Counted from the stretch's first letter, positions 16,267 to 25,186 are shown. The stretch is DNA of 64,000 nucleotides from Kitasatospora sp. MAP5-34 (GCF_029894335.1 NZ_JARXZC010000002.1:186001-250000), one strand, 5' to 3'. The notes: generated by a model from the sequence alone, not told the origin. Program-made: numbers and translations.

Positions 16267-17580
16267 ATGACCGCGCTGCCGCCACCGCTGCGGATCGCCC
16301 TGCTGTCCTACCGGGGTGACCCGTTCTGCGGCGGCCAGGGCGTCTACGTCCGCCACCTCTCGCGCGAGCTGGCCCGGCTCGGCCACCACGTGGACGTGAT
16401 CGGAGCCCAGCCCTTCCCGGTGCTGGACGAGGTCGAGGGCCCCGGATCGGTCCGGCTGGTGGAGCTGCCCAGTCTCGACCTCTACCGCGCCGACGACCCC
16501 TTCCGGACGCCGAAGCTCAGCGAGTACCGGGGCCCGGTGGACGTGCTGGAGGTCGCGGGCATGCGCATCGGCGGCTTCCCCGAACCGCTGACCTTCTCGT
16601 TGCGGGCCCGGCAGTACCTCGCCCTGCACAAGGGCCGGTACGACGTCGTCCACGACAACCAGACCCTCGGCTACGGCCTGCTCGGCCTGGCGCGGCACGG
16701 CTTCCCGCTGGTCACCACCGTGCACCACCCCGTCACCGTGGACCGGCAGTTGGAGCTGGACGCCGCGCCGACCATGCTGCGCCGGCTCTCGCTGCGCCGC
16801 TGGTACGCCTTCACCCGGATGCAGCGTCGGGTCGTGCGGCGACTGGAGCACATCATCACCGTGTCCAGCAGCTCGAAGGCCGAGATCGCCGATCACCTGG
16901 GGGCCGCCCCCGGCGCGATCTCGGTGGTGCCGATCGGCGCGGACACCCGACTCTGGTCGCCGTCCGAGGACGTCGCCGTCGTCCCCGGCCGGATCGTCGC
17001 CACCTCCAGCGCGGACGTCCCGCTCAAGGGGCTGGTGTACCTGGTCGAGGCGTTGGCCAAGCTCCGTACCGAGCGGGACGCGCACCTGGTGGTGGTCTGC
17101 AAGCAGCGCGCGGACGGTCCGGTGGCGGAGGCCGTCCGGCGGTTCGGGCTGGAGTCGGCGATCGAGTTCCGCAGCGGGTTGACCGACCAGGAACTGGTCG
17201 ACCTCTACCGTTCGGCCGAGGTCGCCTGCGTCCCCTCGCTCTACGAAGGCTTCTCGCTGCCCGCCGCCGAGGCGATGGCCACCGGCACCCCGCTGGTCGC
17301 CACCACCGGCGGCGCGATCCCCGAGGTGACCGGTCCGGACGGCGAGACCTGCCTCGCGGTGCCGCCCGGCGACGCCGGTGCGCTGGCCGTGGCGCTCGGC
17401 AGGCTGCTGGACGACCCCGAGCTGCGGGCCACGCTGGGCGCGGCCGGACGGGAGCGGGTGCTCGCCGGGTTCACCTGGCGGCGGGCCGCCGAGCTGACCG
17501 CCGACCGCTACCGTGCGGCCATCGCCACCGGGGCCGGGCAGCGCGCCCGCTCGGGTGCCGGCTGGCGTTACGTCGCCTGA
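16267..17580 (+). CDS. Family 4 glycosyltransferase (GT-B fold)
   Basis: A 437-residue cytoplasmic or membrane-associated glycosyltransferase. The N-terminal Rossmann half has the acceptor-side glycine loop GDPFCGGQGVYVRHLSRELA (residues 18-37), and VSSSSKAEIADHLG near 200 links to the donor half. The C-terminal half shows ADVPLKGLVYLVEALAKL and the E-x7-E motif EGFSLPAAE near 325-333, which binds the nucleotide sugar of a retaining GT4 enzyme. Donor and acceptor are unknown. It is the first of three genes (glycosyltransferase, methyltransferase, alpha/alpha-barrel protein) and lies opposite a KstR-like regulator. The 22-base gap before it has no strong ribosome site. Confidence 0.9.
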   Translation: MTALPPPLRIALLSYRGDPFCGGQGVYVRHLSRELARLGHHVDVIGAQPFPVLDEVEGPGSVRLVELPSLDLYRADDPFRTPKLSEYRGPVDVLEVAGMRIGGFPEPLTFSLRARQYLALHKGRYDVVHDNQTLGYGLLGLARHGFPLVTTVHHPVTVDRQLELDAAPTMLRRLSLRRWYAFTRMQRRVVRRLEHIITVSSSSKAEIADHLGAAPGAISVVPIGADTRLWSPSEDVAVVPGRIVATSSADVPLKGLVYLVEALAKLRTERDAHLVVVCKQRADGPVAEAVRRFGLESAIEFRSGLTDQELVDLYRSAEVACVPSLYEGFSLPAAEAMATGTPLVATTGGAIPEVTGPDGETCLAVPPGDAGALAVALGRLLDDPELRATLGAAGRERVLAGFTWRRAAELTADRYRAAIATGAGQRARSGAGWRYVA

Positions 17581-17675
17581 CGCTGCCCACCGAGCTGACA
17601 TACCCCTGACCTACCGTCAACTCGCTTGCAGTACAGACTTCCTGCAGTAAAGCACCAACGAATGGGAGCCCCGCA

Positions 17676-18410
17676 GTGCTGACCGTCGATTTCTCCCGCT
17701 TCCCGCTCGCCCCCGGCGACCGGGTGCTCGACCTGGGCTGTGGCGGGGGCAGGCACGCGTTCGAGTGCTACCGGCGTGGTGCCGACGTGGTCGCGCTCGA
17801 CCAGAACGGCGACGAGATCGCCGAGGTGCGCAAGTGGTTCGCCGCCATGAAGGAGGCCGGTGAGGCGCCGGCGGGTGCCTCGGCGGTGGCCATGGAGGGC
17901 AACGCGCTGGCGCTTCCGTTCGAGGACGAGAGCTTCGACAAGATCATCATCTCCGAGGTGATGGAGCACATCCCGGACGACAAGGGCGTGCTCGCCGAGA
18001 TGGTCCGCGTCCTGAAGCCCGGCGGCGTGCTCGCCGTGACCGTGCCGCGCTGGCTGCCGGAGAAGATCTGCTGGGCGCTCTCCGACGAGTACCACGCCAA
18101 CGAGGGCGGCCACATCCGGATCTACCGGGGCGACGAGCTGCTGGACAAGCTGCGCGAGGCCGGCCTGAACCCGTACGGCACCCACCACGCGCACGCGCTG
18201 CACTCGCCGTACTGGTGGATCAAGTGCGCGGTCGGCGTCGACAACGACAAGGCGCTGCCGGTCAAGGCGTACCACCAGCTGCTGGTCTGGGACATCGTCG
18301 GCACCCCGGTGATCAGCACGGTCCTCAAGGCCGCCGAGAAGGCGCTCAACCCCGCGATCGGCAAGAGCTTCGTCGCGTACGCCACCAAGCCCAACCGGCC
18401 CGGCGCGTGA
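17676..18410 (+). CDS. Class I SAM-dependent methyltransferase
   Basis: A 244-residue methyltransferase (Methyltransf_11 type). Motif I is VLDLGCGGGRHAFE near 19-32, the acidic ribose-binding residue lies in VVALDQNGDEI, and motif II/III regions are ALPFEDESFDKIIISEVMEH (near 79-98) and VLKPGGVLAVTVPRW. GTG 17676 follows GGGAG. It methylates an unknown acceptor with S-adenosylmethionine. It overlaps the next gene by GTGA (18407-18410), so the two are translationally coupled, and it lies 95 bases after the glycosyltransferase, suggesting a common lipid or glycan-modifying pathway. Confidence 0.9.
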   Translation: MLTVDFSRFPLAPGDRVLDLGCGGGRHAFECYRRGADVVALDQNGDEIAEVRKWFAAMKEAGEAPAGASAVAMEGNALALPFEDESFDKIIISEVMEHIPDDKGVLAEMVRVLKPGGVLAVTVPRWLPEKICWALSDEYHANEGGHIRIYRGDELLDKLREAGLNPYGTHHAHALHSPYWWIKCAVGVDNDKALPVKAYHQLLVWDIVGTPVISTVLKAAEKALNPAIGKSFVAYATKPNRPGA

Positions 18411-19465
18411 CCGCCGCCGTCCCCGAGGTGCTGCTGCTGGACGGCGTGCTGGACGCCGAGCAGGCCGCGGCGACCGTACGGAGCATCCTCGCCGACCAGC
18501 AGTCCGACGGCGCCATCCCGTGGTTCCAGGGCGGACACCTGGACCCGTGGGACCACACCGAGGCCGCGATGGCCCTCGATACGGCGGGCGAGCACGCCGC
18601 CGCCGAGGCCGCCTACCGCTGGCTGGTGTCGAGCCAGAACGCGGACGGCTCCTGGTACGCCGCCTACACGGACGGCGAGGTGACCAACGCGTCGAAGGAG
18701 ACCAACTTCTGTGCGTACATAGCCGTCGGCGCCTGGCACCACCACCTGAGCTCCGGCGACGACGCGTTCCTGGAGTGGCTCTGGCCCACCGTCCGCCGCG
18801 CGCTCGACTTCACCGTGGCGCTGCGGCTGCCCGGCGGCCCGATCGCCTGGCGGCTGGACGAGGACGGCACCGCGCCGCAGGAGGCGCTGCTCACCGGCTC
18901 CTCCAGCATCCTGCACGCTCTGCGCTGCGGGCTCGCCATCGCCGACTACCTCGAAGAGCCCCAGCCCGACTGGGAGTTGGCGGCCGGACGGCTGGGTCAC
19001 GCGGTGTCCCGGCACCCCGAGCGGTTCCTCGACAAGAACCGCTACTCGATGGACTGGTACTACCCCGTCCTCGGCACCGCACTGCGCGGAACGGCCGCCG
19101 CCGAGCGGATCGAACGGGACTGGGAACGCTTCGTCGTACCCGGCCTCGGTGTCCGCTGTGTCAGCGACCGCCCCTGGGTGACCGGCGGCGAGAGTGCCGA
19201 ACTCGCCCTCGCCCTCTGGGCGGTGGGCCAGTCCGACCGCGCGGTGGAGATCCTGCGCTGGATCCAGCACCTGCGGCACACCGACGGCTCGTACTGGACG
19301 GGGTACGTCTTCGAGGACGACGCGATCTGGCCCGAGGAGCGCACCACCTGGACGGCCGGCGCGCTGCTGCTGGCGGTCGCCGCACTCGGCGGTGACCCCG
19401 CCACGGTCGCGGTCTTCGGCGGGGAGCAACTGCCGAGCGGACTGGTCGTCAGCGACTGCTGCTAG
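18407..19465 (+). CDS. Alpha/alpha-barrel (prenyltransferase-like) protein of unknown function
   Basis: A 352-residue protein often labelled prenyltransferase because of its alpha-hairpin repeats. Turns such as DQQSDGAIPWFQGGHLDPWD, SQNADGSWYAAYTDGE and LRHTDGSYWTGYVFEDDAIW fit an alpha6/alpha6 toroid, also used by glycoside hydrolases. Acidic and aromatic residues in these turns point into a central pocket. There is no DXDD cyclase motif or CaaX-type zinc site, so enzyme class is open; glycan binding or hydrolysis fits the neighbouring glycosyltransferase better. GTG 18407 overlaps the methyltransferase stop. It has no signal peptide and so is probably cytoplasmic. The C-terminus ends in Cys-Cys. 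Confidence 0.75.
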   Translation: MTAAVPEVLLLDGVLDAEQAAATVRSILADQQSDGAIPWFQGGHLDPWDHTEAAMALDTAGEHAAAEAAYRWLVSSQNADGSWYAAYTDGEVTNASKETNFCAYIAVGAWHHHLSSGDDAFLEWLWPTVRRALDFTVALRLPGGPIAWRLDEDGTAPQEALLTGSSSILHALRCGLAIADYLEEPQPDWELAAGRLGHAVSRHPERFLDKNRYSMDWYYPVLGTALRGTAAAERIERDWERFVVPGLGVRCVSDRPWVTGGESAELALALWAVGQSDRAVEILRWIQHLRHTDGSYWTGYVFEDDAIWPEERTTWTAGALLLAVAALGGDPATVAVFGGEQLPSGLVVSDCC

Positions 19466-19493
19466 CGGCTCCGCCAACCGGCAACCGAGCAAC

Positions 19494-19574
19494 CACAGAA
19501 GGGGCGCGGGGAACTGCGCGATTCGGAAGGCAACGGTCTGCAGCCTTCCGCCTCGCGCAGTTCCCCGCGCCCTT
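19494..19574. terminator. Large bidirectional stem-loop, GGGGCGCGG family
   Basis: Outer arms 19501-19519 and 19554-19572 are complementary (GGGGCGCGGGGAACTGCGCG type), with a nested GGAAGGC/GCCTTCC stem (19525-19531, 19543-19549). It separates convergent genes. Related elements occur at 49239, 53546 and 62090. Confidence 0.85.
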
Positions 19575-19595
19575 TGTGCGCTTCCCAGCCGGAGG

Positions 19596-20600
19596 CTAGC
19601 CGCGCTGGATGCCCGAGGTGTCGCTGAGCAGGCCGTGGGTGCCGTCCGGCAGCTGGGCGACCAGGGCCGCGCCGCGCTGCTCGACCGCCAGGTACCAGGT
19701 GCCCGGCACGAGTTCACCGACCGGCGGGCCCGCCGGGTTGTCCTTCGGGCTCAGCTGGCGGGGCACCGGCACGGCGAACCAGAACGGCGCGAAGTCGGCG
19801 GCCGGCGCGGCCGGCGCGGGCGTGGGAGCCGGTGCGGGCGTCGGGGTCGGTGTCGGGGTGGGCGTCGGCAGCGGGGACTGGTGGAGCTGCTCCTGCGACT
19901 GGCCGGGGGTGGGGTAGCCGTAGCCGCCCGCCTGGGGCTCGTACCCGCTGGGCTGCTGCGGCTGGCCGCCGTACCCCGGGGCCTGCTGGGCGCCGCCCTG
20001 CTGGCCCATCGGGGCACCAGGCTGGTAGCCGTAGTCGTACTGGCCGGACTGGCCCGGCTGGGTGGCGCCGGGGCCGGTGGCGCCGGGGTAGCCGCCCGGG
20101 GTGCCGGCGTAGCCCTGGACCTTGGGGGTGGCGGGCTTGTCGGTCAGCAGCGGGGCCTTCAGCGCGGGCACCAGGGGGCCTGCGGCGGCGGCGCCGGCGA
20201 GCACCAGCAGCGAGATGACCGCCAGGTAGGCACCGATGCCGCTGCTGACACCGGTACCGCCGCCCACGAGCGACCAGAGCGCCGACCAGAGCGCGGCGAC
20301 CGAGAGCGCGGTGCCCCACTGGTCCAGCCGCAGGCCGAGCACCTGCCGGGTACCGGCGCTCTCACCCTGGAAACGCTGGAGCAGGATCAGCGCGGCACCA
20401 CCCAGCCCCAGGAAGAAGACCGAGGGCAGGATCGGGAAGAGCCCGGTCGTCCAGGCGCTGGACGAGACCGAGGAGCAGGTGCCCTTCAGCAGGGGAGAGC
20501 ACAGGCTGAAGGAACGGTACGGCAGGACGGAAGCGATGAGCAGTAGGACGGCCGCACCTGCGACGGCGGCGTCTCCCCTGGTGAGAGCGCGCAGATTCAC
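19596..20600 (-). CDS. Four-helix membrane protein with Pro/Gln/Gly-rich tail (DUF5336-like layout)
   Basis: A 334-residue protein. Four hydrophobic segments lie in the first 150 residues (AAVAGAAVLLLIASVLPYR, ILPSVFFLGLGGAALILL, two more), with an extracytoplasmic loop holding two Cys (SLCSPLLKGTCSS). A long cytoplasmic-type Gly/Tyr/Pro/Gln-rich stretch follows, with a Pro-Thr run near 245-265, then a short folded C-terminal domain (FWFAVPVPRQLSPKD to the end). The layout resembles actinobacterial DUF5336 proteins but similarity is not proven. The frame is open to 20846; GTG 20600 has GAGGGGA at the right spacing and begins just before the first helix, so it was chosen. Function unknown. Confidence 0.72.
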   Translation of the reverse strand: MNLRALTRGDAAVAGAAVLLLIASVLPYRSFSLCSPLLKGTCSSVSSSAWTTGLFPILPSVFFLGLGGAALILLQRFQGESAGTRQVLGLRLDQWGTALSVAALWSALWSLVGGGTGVSSGIGAYLAVISLLVLAGAAAAGPLVPALKAPLLTDKPATPKVQGYAGTPGGYPGATGPGATQPGQSGQYDYGYQPGAPMGQQGGAQQAPGYGGQPQQPSGYEPQAGGYGYPTPGQSQEQLHQSPLPTPTPTPTPTPAPAPTPAPAAPAADFAPFWFAVPVPRQLSPKDNPAGPPVGELVPGTWYLAVEQRGAALVAQLPDGTHGLLSDTSGIQRG

Positions 20601-20710
20601 GAACGTTCCCCTCGTTGGTGTGTCGTGGACGGCGGTATCGGGGCAAAAGCCTATGGCCAAGTTGTTCCCGGTTGCACAGCGGCCTACCGGAAGAGCTCCT
20701 GGCGGCCTGG

Positions 20711-21673
20711 TCAGCCCGCCGAACGGGCGGCGGCGGGTGTGGTCAGAAAGGCGGTCAGCCCGTCGGCGATGCCCTGGGCGGCCTTCTGGCGCCACTGCGG
20801 GTCCGTCATCCGCCCGGCGTCGCCCGGGTTCCGCATGTTGCCGCACTCGATGAACACCTTCGGCACCACCGAGAGGTTGAGCCCGCCCAGGTCGCTGCGG
20901 GTGTCGAGCCCCTGCTCGCCGAGGTAGTTCGAGTACGGCTCGCCGGTGGCGGCCTGGAACTGGTCGCGGACCAGCACCCCCAGCCGGTGGGAGGGCGCCA
21001 CGATCGCCGAGGTGTCGGCCTTACCCGCGTTCACCTGGGCGGGCATGATCACGTGGAAGCCGCTGCCGGAGGCCGGCGCGCCGTCGCCGTGCACCGAGAT
21101 CGCGGCGTCGGCGTGCGCGTCGTTGCCGATCTTGGCCCGCTCGTCGACACAGGGCCCCCAGGGCCGGTCGCCGTCCTGGGTGAACACGACCTTCGCGCCA
21201 CGCGCCTGGAGGATCACCCGGACCCGCCGGGAGACATCGAGGGTGTAGTCGGCCTCGCTGTAGCCGGCGTCGGTCGAGGTCCCCGTGGTGTCGCACTCCT
21301 TGTGGCCGTTGCCCACGTCCACCTGGCTGTTGATCTCGGCGCTGTGGTCCACGTTGCCCGGGTTGTGCCCGGGGTCGATGAGGACGGTACGCCCGTTCAG
21401 CGGGCCGGCCGTCGGCGTGGGGGTAGCGGCCGGGAGGGACGGGGACGGCGCAGCGGCAAGGGTGGCGGGCCGGCTGCTCGGCGCGGTCGGGGTGACCACC
21501 TGGGCGGGAACCGCCGCCGGGGCGGCGGCGGCGCTGCTCGAGCCGTCGCCTGCCAGGGCCTGCCAGCCGAGCCAGCCCGCGAAGGACATCGGCAGGGCGG
21601 CGCAGAGGATGACGGTCAGACGGAAGCGGGTCGAGCGACGGTTGTCGGGGCGCTCGTCAGTGGTGCCGGTCAC
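20711..21673 (-). CDS. N-acetylmuramoyl-L-alanine amidase (Amidase_3)
   Basis: A 320-residue exported or membrane-anchored cell-wall hydrolase. One N-terminal helix (LTVILCAALPMSFAGWLGW, residues 19-37) is followed by a Pro/Ala/Ser linker and an Amidase_3 zinc domain from about residue 93. VLIDPGHNPG carries the first zinc His, EADYTLDVSRRV the zinc/catalytic Glu region, AAISVHGDGAP the second His, and VFIECGNMRNPGDA the catalytic Glu. It cleaves the amide bond between muramic acid and the stem peptide. It lies 7 bases after the stop of the preceding proline-rich gene on the same strand, so the two are probably co-transcribed. Confidence 0.92.
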   Translation of the reverse strand: MTGTTDERPDNRRSTRFRLTVILCAALPMSFAGWLGWQALAGDGSSSAAAAPAAVPAQVVTPTAPSSRPATLAAAPSPSLPAATPTPTAGPLNGRTVLIDPGHNPGNVDHSAEINSQVDVGNGHKECDTTGTSTDAGYSEADYTLDVSRRVRVILQARGAKVVFTQDGDRPWGPCVDERAKIGNDAHADAAISVHGDGAPASGSGFHVIMPAQVNAGKADTSAIVAPSHRLGVLVRDQFQAATGEPYSNYLGEQGLDTRSDLGGLNLSVVPKVFIECGNMRNPGDAGRMTDPQWRQKAAQGIADGLTAFLTTPAAARSAG

Positions 21674-21680
21674 GGGTGGT

Positions 21681-22904
21681 TCAGATCCTGTCCCAGGTGC
21701 GAACTGTCAGGTTGAAGGTGGCCGCCAGTGGGGTCCACTTCGCCACGAAGTCCTTCTTGGACTGGGTGGCCTGCGGGTTGAGGTCGTTGGCTCGCTTCAG
21801 GTCGGCGGTGTTCGGGGCGGCGCCGCCGGTGCAGCCCTGGCTGCCGACGGTGTGGGCCCAGGCAGCGTACGCGCGATCGATGTCACCGGACTGTTGCCAC
21901 GCGGTGCGCAGCGACTGCGCGGCGTCGGTCCCGCCCGGGAGGTCGGCCAGGTTGATCTTGGCCAGGTCGGCGATCAGCTGGTCGCGCTGGGTGGCACCGT
22001 CCTGGAAGACCTGGGCGGCACTTTCCACCTCGGCCTTCCCCGGGCAGCTGTCGACCTTCGCCACCGCGTTGCCGATCGGGGCCTTGGCGTTCTCGCCCCG
22101 GGCGAGCAGGTCGTCCAGGGCCTTGGCCTCGGCGGCGGCGCCCGGGCCCGCGCCCGAGGCGGACGCGCTCGGGGAGGGGCTGCTGCTCGCGTCCGCCGTC
22201 CCCGGCAGGGCCGACTGGGCTGGGTCGGGCTGCGTCGGCGCCGCCGGCGGCGTGGAGGTGGCCGGGGCGGGCTTCGCCTGTTCGGTCGATCCGTTATTGC
22301 TCTCCAGCGTCCAGACGGCACCGCCGCCCAGCACCACGACCAGCCCGACGGCGAGCGCGACGTACAGCGAGGTCCGGCTGCGGGGGCGCTCCTCGTGCTC
22401 GTACGGGGTGAGTTCCTCGTACGGGCGGTACTCCGTACCGGGCGGAAAGCCCGGGGGCGGGTACCCGTACCCGGCGGTGGGCGGGCTCGTGGGCGGGAAC
22501 CCGGGAGCCGGGTACCCGTACCCGGGGGCCGGCGGCGGGAACCCGGTGGGGGGGAAGGCCGGGGACGGCGCCGGGGCGGCCGGGGTGGGGAAACCGGCGG
22601 AGTGGGCCGGGAAGCCGGGCGGGCCCGCCGGGGGAGCGGGGGGTGCCAGCGGGTAGCCGTAATCGGCGGACGCGTCGGCCGGGCGAGTCGGGTGAGCCGC
22701 CTGAGTCGGGTGAGCCTGGGGCGGCGGCGTCGGCAGATACGGGCGCGCGCCGAGCGGCGGGCCCTGGTCGCCGATCGCCCCCGGTGGCGACGCGGACTGC
22801 TGCTGTCGCTGCTCCGGGGCCGGCTGCGGCCGTACCCAGCCGCCCGCGCCACCCCGTGCGGTCGGATCCCAGACCGCTGGAGCGGTGTTGTCCTGGTCGG
22901 TCAA
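21681..22904 (-). CDS. Proline-rich single-pass membrane protein
   Basis: A 407-residue protein of unknown function. The first 220 residues are Pro/Gly/Tyr-rich repeats of GYGYPxPGFPP type, then one membrane helix (SLYVALAVGLVVVLGGGAVW). An external Ser/Pro/Ala linker leads to a compact all-helical domain of about 150 residues with two Cys (SCPGKAE, SQGCTGG). Start choice: TTG 22904 gives MTDQDNTAP, with a GAGGG ribosome site; the frame continues to 23009 without better support. The same architecture (PQ-rich cytoplasmic part, helix, extracellular domain) suggests a cell-envelope sensor or scaffold. It is 7 bases upstream of the amidase gene. Confidence 0.7.
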   Translation of the reverse strand: MTDQDNTAPAVWDPTARGGAGGWVRPQPAPEQRQQQSASPPGAIGDQGPPLGARPYLPTPPPQAHPTQAAHPTRPADASADYGYPLAPPAPPAGPPGFPAHSAGFPTPAAPAPSPAFPPTGFPPPAPGYGYPAPGFPPTSPPTAGYGYPPPGFPPGTEYRPYEELTPYEHEERPRSRTSLYVALAVGLVVVLGGGAVWTLESNNGSTEQAKPAPATSTPPAAPTQPDPAQSALPGTADASSSPSPSASASGAGPGAAAEAKALDDLLARGENAKAPIGNAVAKVDSCPGKAEVESAAQVFQDGATQRDQLIADLAKINLADLPGGTDAAQSLRTAWQQSGDIDRAYAAWAHTVGSQGCTGGAAPNTADLKRANDLNPQATQSKKDFVAKWTPLAATFNLTVRTWDRI

Positions 22905-23083
22905 AGCCTGGCCCTCGCCCCCGCTGTCGTCCCGCGCCGCTGACGGCCGTCTCGTCCGGGTGTCCGCCGACACCGTACCGGCCGTTTCCGGCGGACGGTA
23001 CGGCGGCACCCGGAGGAGCGGCCATGTGGATGGACGTTAGAGCATCGGCGATCGTGCCCGCAGGAGCCTGGAGAACTTCCGCC

Positions 23084-23118
23084 GTGGGCCGTGGGCCGTG
23101 GGCCGTGGGCCGTGGGCC
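23084..23118 (+). repeat. Five perfect tandem GTGGGCC heptamers
   Basis: A 35-base run of five identical 7-mers lies between the proline-rich gene start (22904) and the methyltransferase stop (23131). It is simple-sequence DNA of a type prone to slippage. Nothing else was recognised between 22905 and 23130 beyond a probable promoter for the minus-strand gene. Confidence 0.95.
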
Positions 23119-23130
23119 GGGGCCCGGGCG

Positions 23131-23796
23131 TCAGCTGGGAAGGCAGACGCCCGTCCGGCGCAGTACCCGGAGCGAGCCGGTGACCGAGACCTCCTCGAAG
23201 CCCTCCGCGAGTGCCCGCAGGTAGACCCGGTACGGAGCCTGCCCGCCGTCGGCGGGGTCGGGGAAGACGTCGTGCACCACCAACAGCCCGTCCTCGGCGA
23301 GGTGCGGTGTCCAGCCCTCGTAGTCACCGGTGGCGTGCTCGTCGGTGTGACCGCCGTCGATGAAGACCAGCGCGAGCTTCCCGCCCCACACGGCGGCGAC
23401 CTGCGGCGACCGGCCCACCAGCGCGATCACGTGGTCCTCCAGACCCGCGTGGTGCAGGGCGCGCCGGAAGTTCGGCAGGGTGTCCATCAGGCCGACCTCG
23501 GGATCGACCAGACCCGGGTCGTGGTACTCCCAGCCCGGCTGCTGCTCCTCGGAGCCCCGGTGGTGGTCCACTGTCAGCGCGACCGTCCCGGCCGTCCGGG
23601 CGGCGTCGGCGAGCAGGATCGCGGATCGGCCGCAGTAGGTGCCGATCTCCAGCACCGGCAGACCCGTCCGCCCCGCCGCCTCGACCGCCGCCGCGTACAG
23701 CGCCAGGCCCTCGTCCACCGGCATGAAGCCGGTCGCCGCCTCGAAGGCCGCCAGCACCTCGGGCGCCGGGCCGGTGTTCTCCCGGAGGTTGGTCAT
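23131..23796 (-). CDS. Class I SAM methyltransferase (Methyltransf_24-like)
   Basis: A 221-residue enzyme. Motif I is VLEIGTYCGRSAILLADAAR near 48-67, followed by VALTVDHHRGSEE; the second acidic motif is LALVFIDGGHTDEHATGDYE near 140-159, typical of O-methyltransferases of the Methyltransf_24 type, with a metal-site-like D-G-G-H. VVHDVFPDP follows. Several members act on natural-product or cell-wall sugars; the acceptor here is unknown. Start ATG 23796 has an AAGGAGCA site. It is transcribed alone. Confidence 0.85.
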   Translation of the reverse strand: MTNLRENTGPAPEVLAAFEAATGFMPVDEGLALYAAAVEAAGRTGLPVLEIGTYCGRSAILLADAARTAGTVALTVDHHRGSEEQQPGWEYHDPGLVDPEVGLMDTLPNFRRALHHAGLEDHVIALVGRSPQVAAVWGGKLALVFIDGGHTDEHATGDYEGWTPHLAEDGLLVVHDVFPDPADGGQAPYRVYLRALAEGFEEVSVTGSLRVLRRTGVCLPS

Positions 23797-23872
23797 GGTG
23801 CTGCTCCTTGCTGCGGTGCGTACGGTGTCGAGTCTCTCGCGGACATTACTGCACGGTAGGCAAGGGGTGCCG

Positions 23873-25186
23873 TCAGTCGAGCAGCTCGCTCGCGACTCGC
23901 GCCCGGGCGGGGGCGAGCTCGGCCTCGATCGCCGCGATCTCGGTGGTGCTGAGGGTCACGGACGGCTGCTGGTCCGGCCGCCCGCCGAGCAGGCGGATCC
24001 GGAGGTGGGTCGGTGGGTGGGTCCGGTCGACCGAGCCCAGGTCGAGTGCGCTGAGCCGGCGCAGGCGCTCGCGTTCCAGCGGGGGGATCGAGGCGAACTG
24101 GTCGGCGAGTGACGTCCAGAAGTCGACGGCGGGCGGCTGGTCGCCGGGACGGCCGCTACGGCGGGGCCGGGGCGTGGCGCGGAGGCGCAGCAGCACGGTC
24201 TCGTAGGTCTGGTACAGCAGGAATGTCTCCAGCATGCCCTGCGCGGCGGCGGCCGAGGCGAGTTCGGCGGCCAGCGCGTCGGCCCGGTACTCGGCGCGCT
24301 GCCCGGAGCGGGTGGTGAGCCCGTCCAGCAGGTTCAGGACCGCACGGATCAGGTGGCACATCAGCCCCTGCACGGTACCCGCGATCATGGCGAACAGCAG
24401 GATTCTGCCGCGCTGCGGCCCGCGCCGGTCGGGCAGGAAGGCATCGTGCAGGGCCGCCAGAGTGTTGAGCGCGGTGCCCAGCCACAGGCCGCGCCGGGCG
24501 TCGCCGTTGACGTCGTGTCCGAACTCGTGCCCGAGCAGGGCGATCCGCTGCTGCGGCGTCAGGACGGTCCACAGCGGCAGCCCCAGGGTGAGCCGGCTCC
24601 GGCGGAGCAGGCCCGCCCTGCCGAACGAGGCGTTGAAGGACCGGGTCACCCGGATCACGTCCACGGGCTTGCCGCCCACTGCGGCGGCGGCCCGGTCGGC
24701 GAGCGCGTAGAGCGCGGGGGCGTCGGCGCGGCGCAGGACGGTCGCGTCGTCCTTCAGCCGGCCGAGGCGCGGACGCATGACGACTGTGACGACCAGGCCG
24801 AGCACGCCCAGCACGCGGACCGGCCACCGGTCGTCGCAGACCAGCGCGACCGACCCGGTGAACAGGACCAGCGTCAGCAGATGGACCAGGCCCGCGATGG
24901 TGGCGGCCGCGAACCAGCTCGCGTCACGAGTCCGCGCCGGACGGTCGGTCAGCGACTCGTACAGCTTCTCGACCCTGGCCCGGACGGTGGCCTGGCGCGC
25001 GGCCTCCCGCCGCTCGTCGCGCAGGGCCTTGCGCTGCTGACGGGGTGTCCGGTGGGGTACGGCGGGCGCGGCAGGCGCCAGGTTCCACTCGCAGCCGGGA
25101 CACCAGCGGGGGAAGCGTTCGTCGACCTCCAGCTCGCTCCCGCAGGACGGGCAGGCGTGGGCCGGGGCGAGGCTGGGTGTCTGCAT
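23873..25186 (-). CDS. M48 family metallopeptidase with N-terminal zinc ribbon
   Basis: A 437-residue membrane protease. A zinc ribbon occupies residues 12-36 (CPSCG ... CPGCEW). Two membrane helices follow near 113-155 (TIAGLVHLLTLVLFTGSVAL). The catalytic HEFGH lies in LLGHEFGHDVNGDARRGL near 218-235, and the third zinc ligand is probably the Glu of AEYRADALAAELAS near 305. Further hydrophobic segments surround the site, as in HtpX-like enzymes that degrade damaged membrane proteins. The zinc ribbon is an unusual addition and may bind a partner. It diverges from the alcohol dehydrogenase gene. Confidence 0.87.
   Translation of the reverse strand: MQTPSLAPAHACPSCGSELEVDERFPRWCPGCEWNLAPAAPAVPHRTPRQQRKALRDERREAARQATVRARVEKLYESLTDRPARTRDASWFAAATIAGLVHLLTLVLFTGSVALVCDDRWPVRVLGVLGLVVTVVMRPRLGRLKDDATVLRRADAPALYALADRAAAAVGGKPVDVIRVTRSFNASFGRAGLLRRSRLTLGLPLWTVLTPQQRIALLGHEFGHDVNGDARRGLWLGTALNTLAALHDAFLPDRRGPQRGRILLFAMIAGTVQGLMCHLIRAVLNLLDGLTTRSGQRAEYRADALAAELASAAAAQGMLETFLLYQTYETVLLRLRATPRPRRSGRPGDQPPAVDFWTSLADQFASIPPLERERLRRLSALDLGSVDRTHPPTHLRIRLLGGRPDQQPSVTLSTTEIAAIEAELAPARARVASELLD

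Noticed and set aside
13731..19465. Terpene cyclase or prenyltransferase enzymes for the two alpha/alpha-barrel proteins
   Set aside because: No DXDD or aspartate-rich catalytic motif was found; the repeats only indicate the fold.
23023..23224. Short plus-strand frame with a GGAGGAG site (MWMDVRASAIV start)
   Set aside because: Most of it runs through the GTGGGCC repeat and antisense of the methyltransferase 3' end; the site may be fortuitous in GC-rich DNA.
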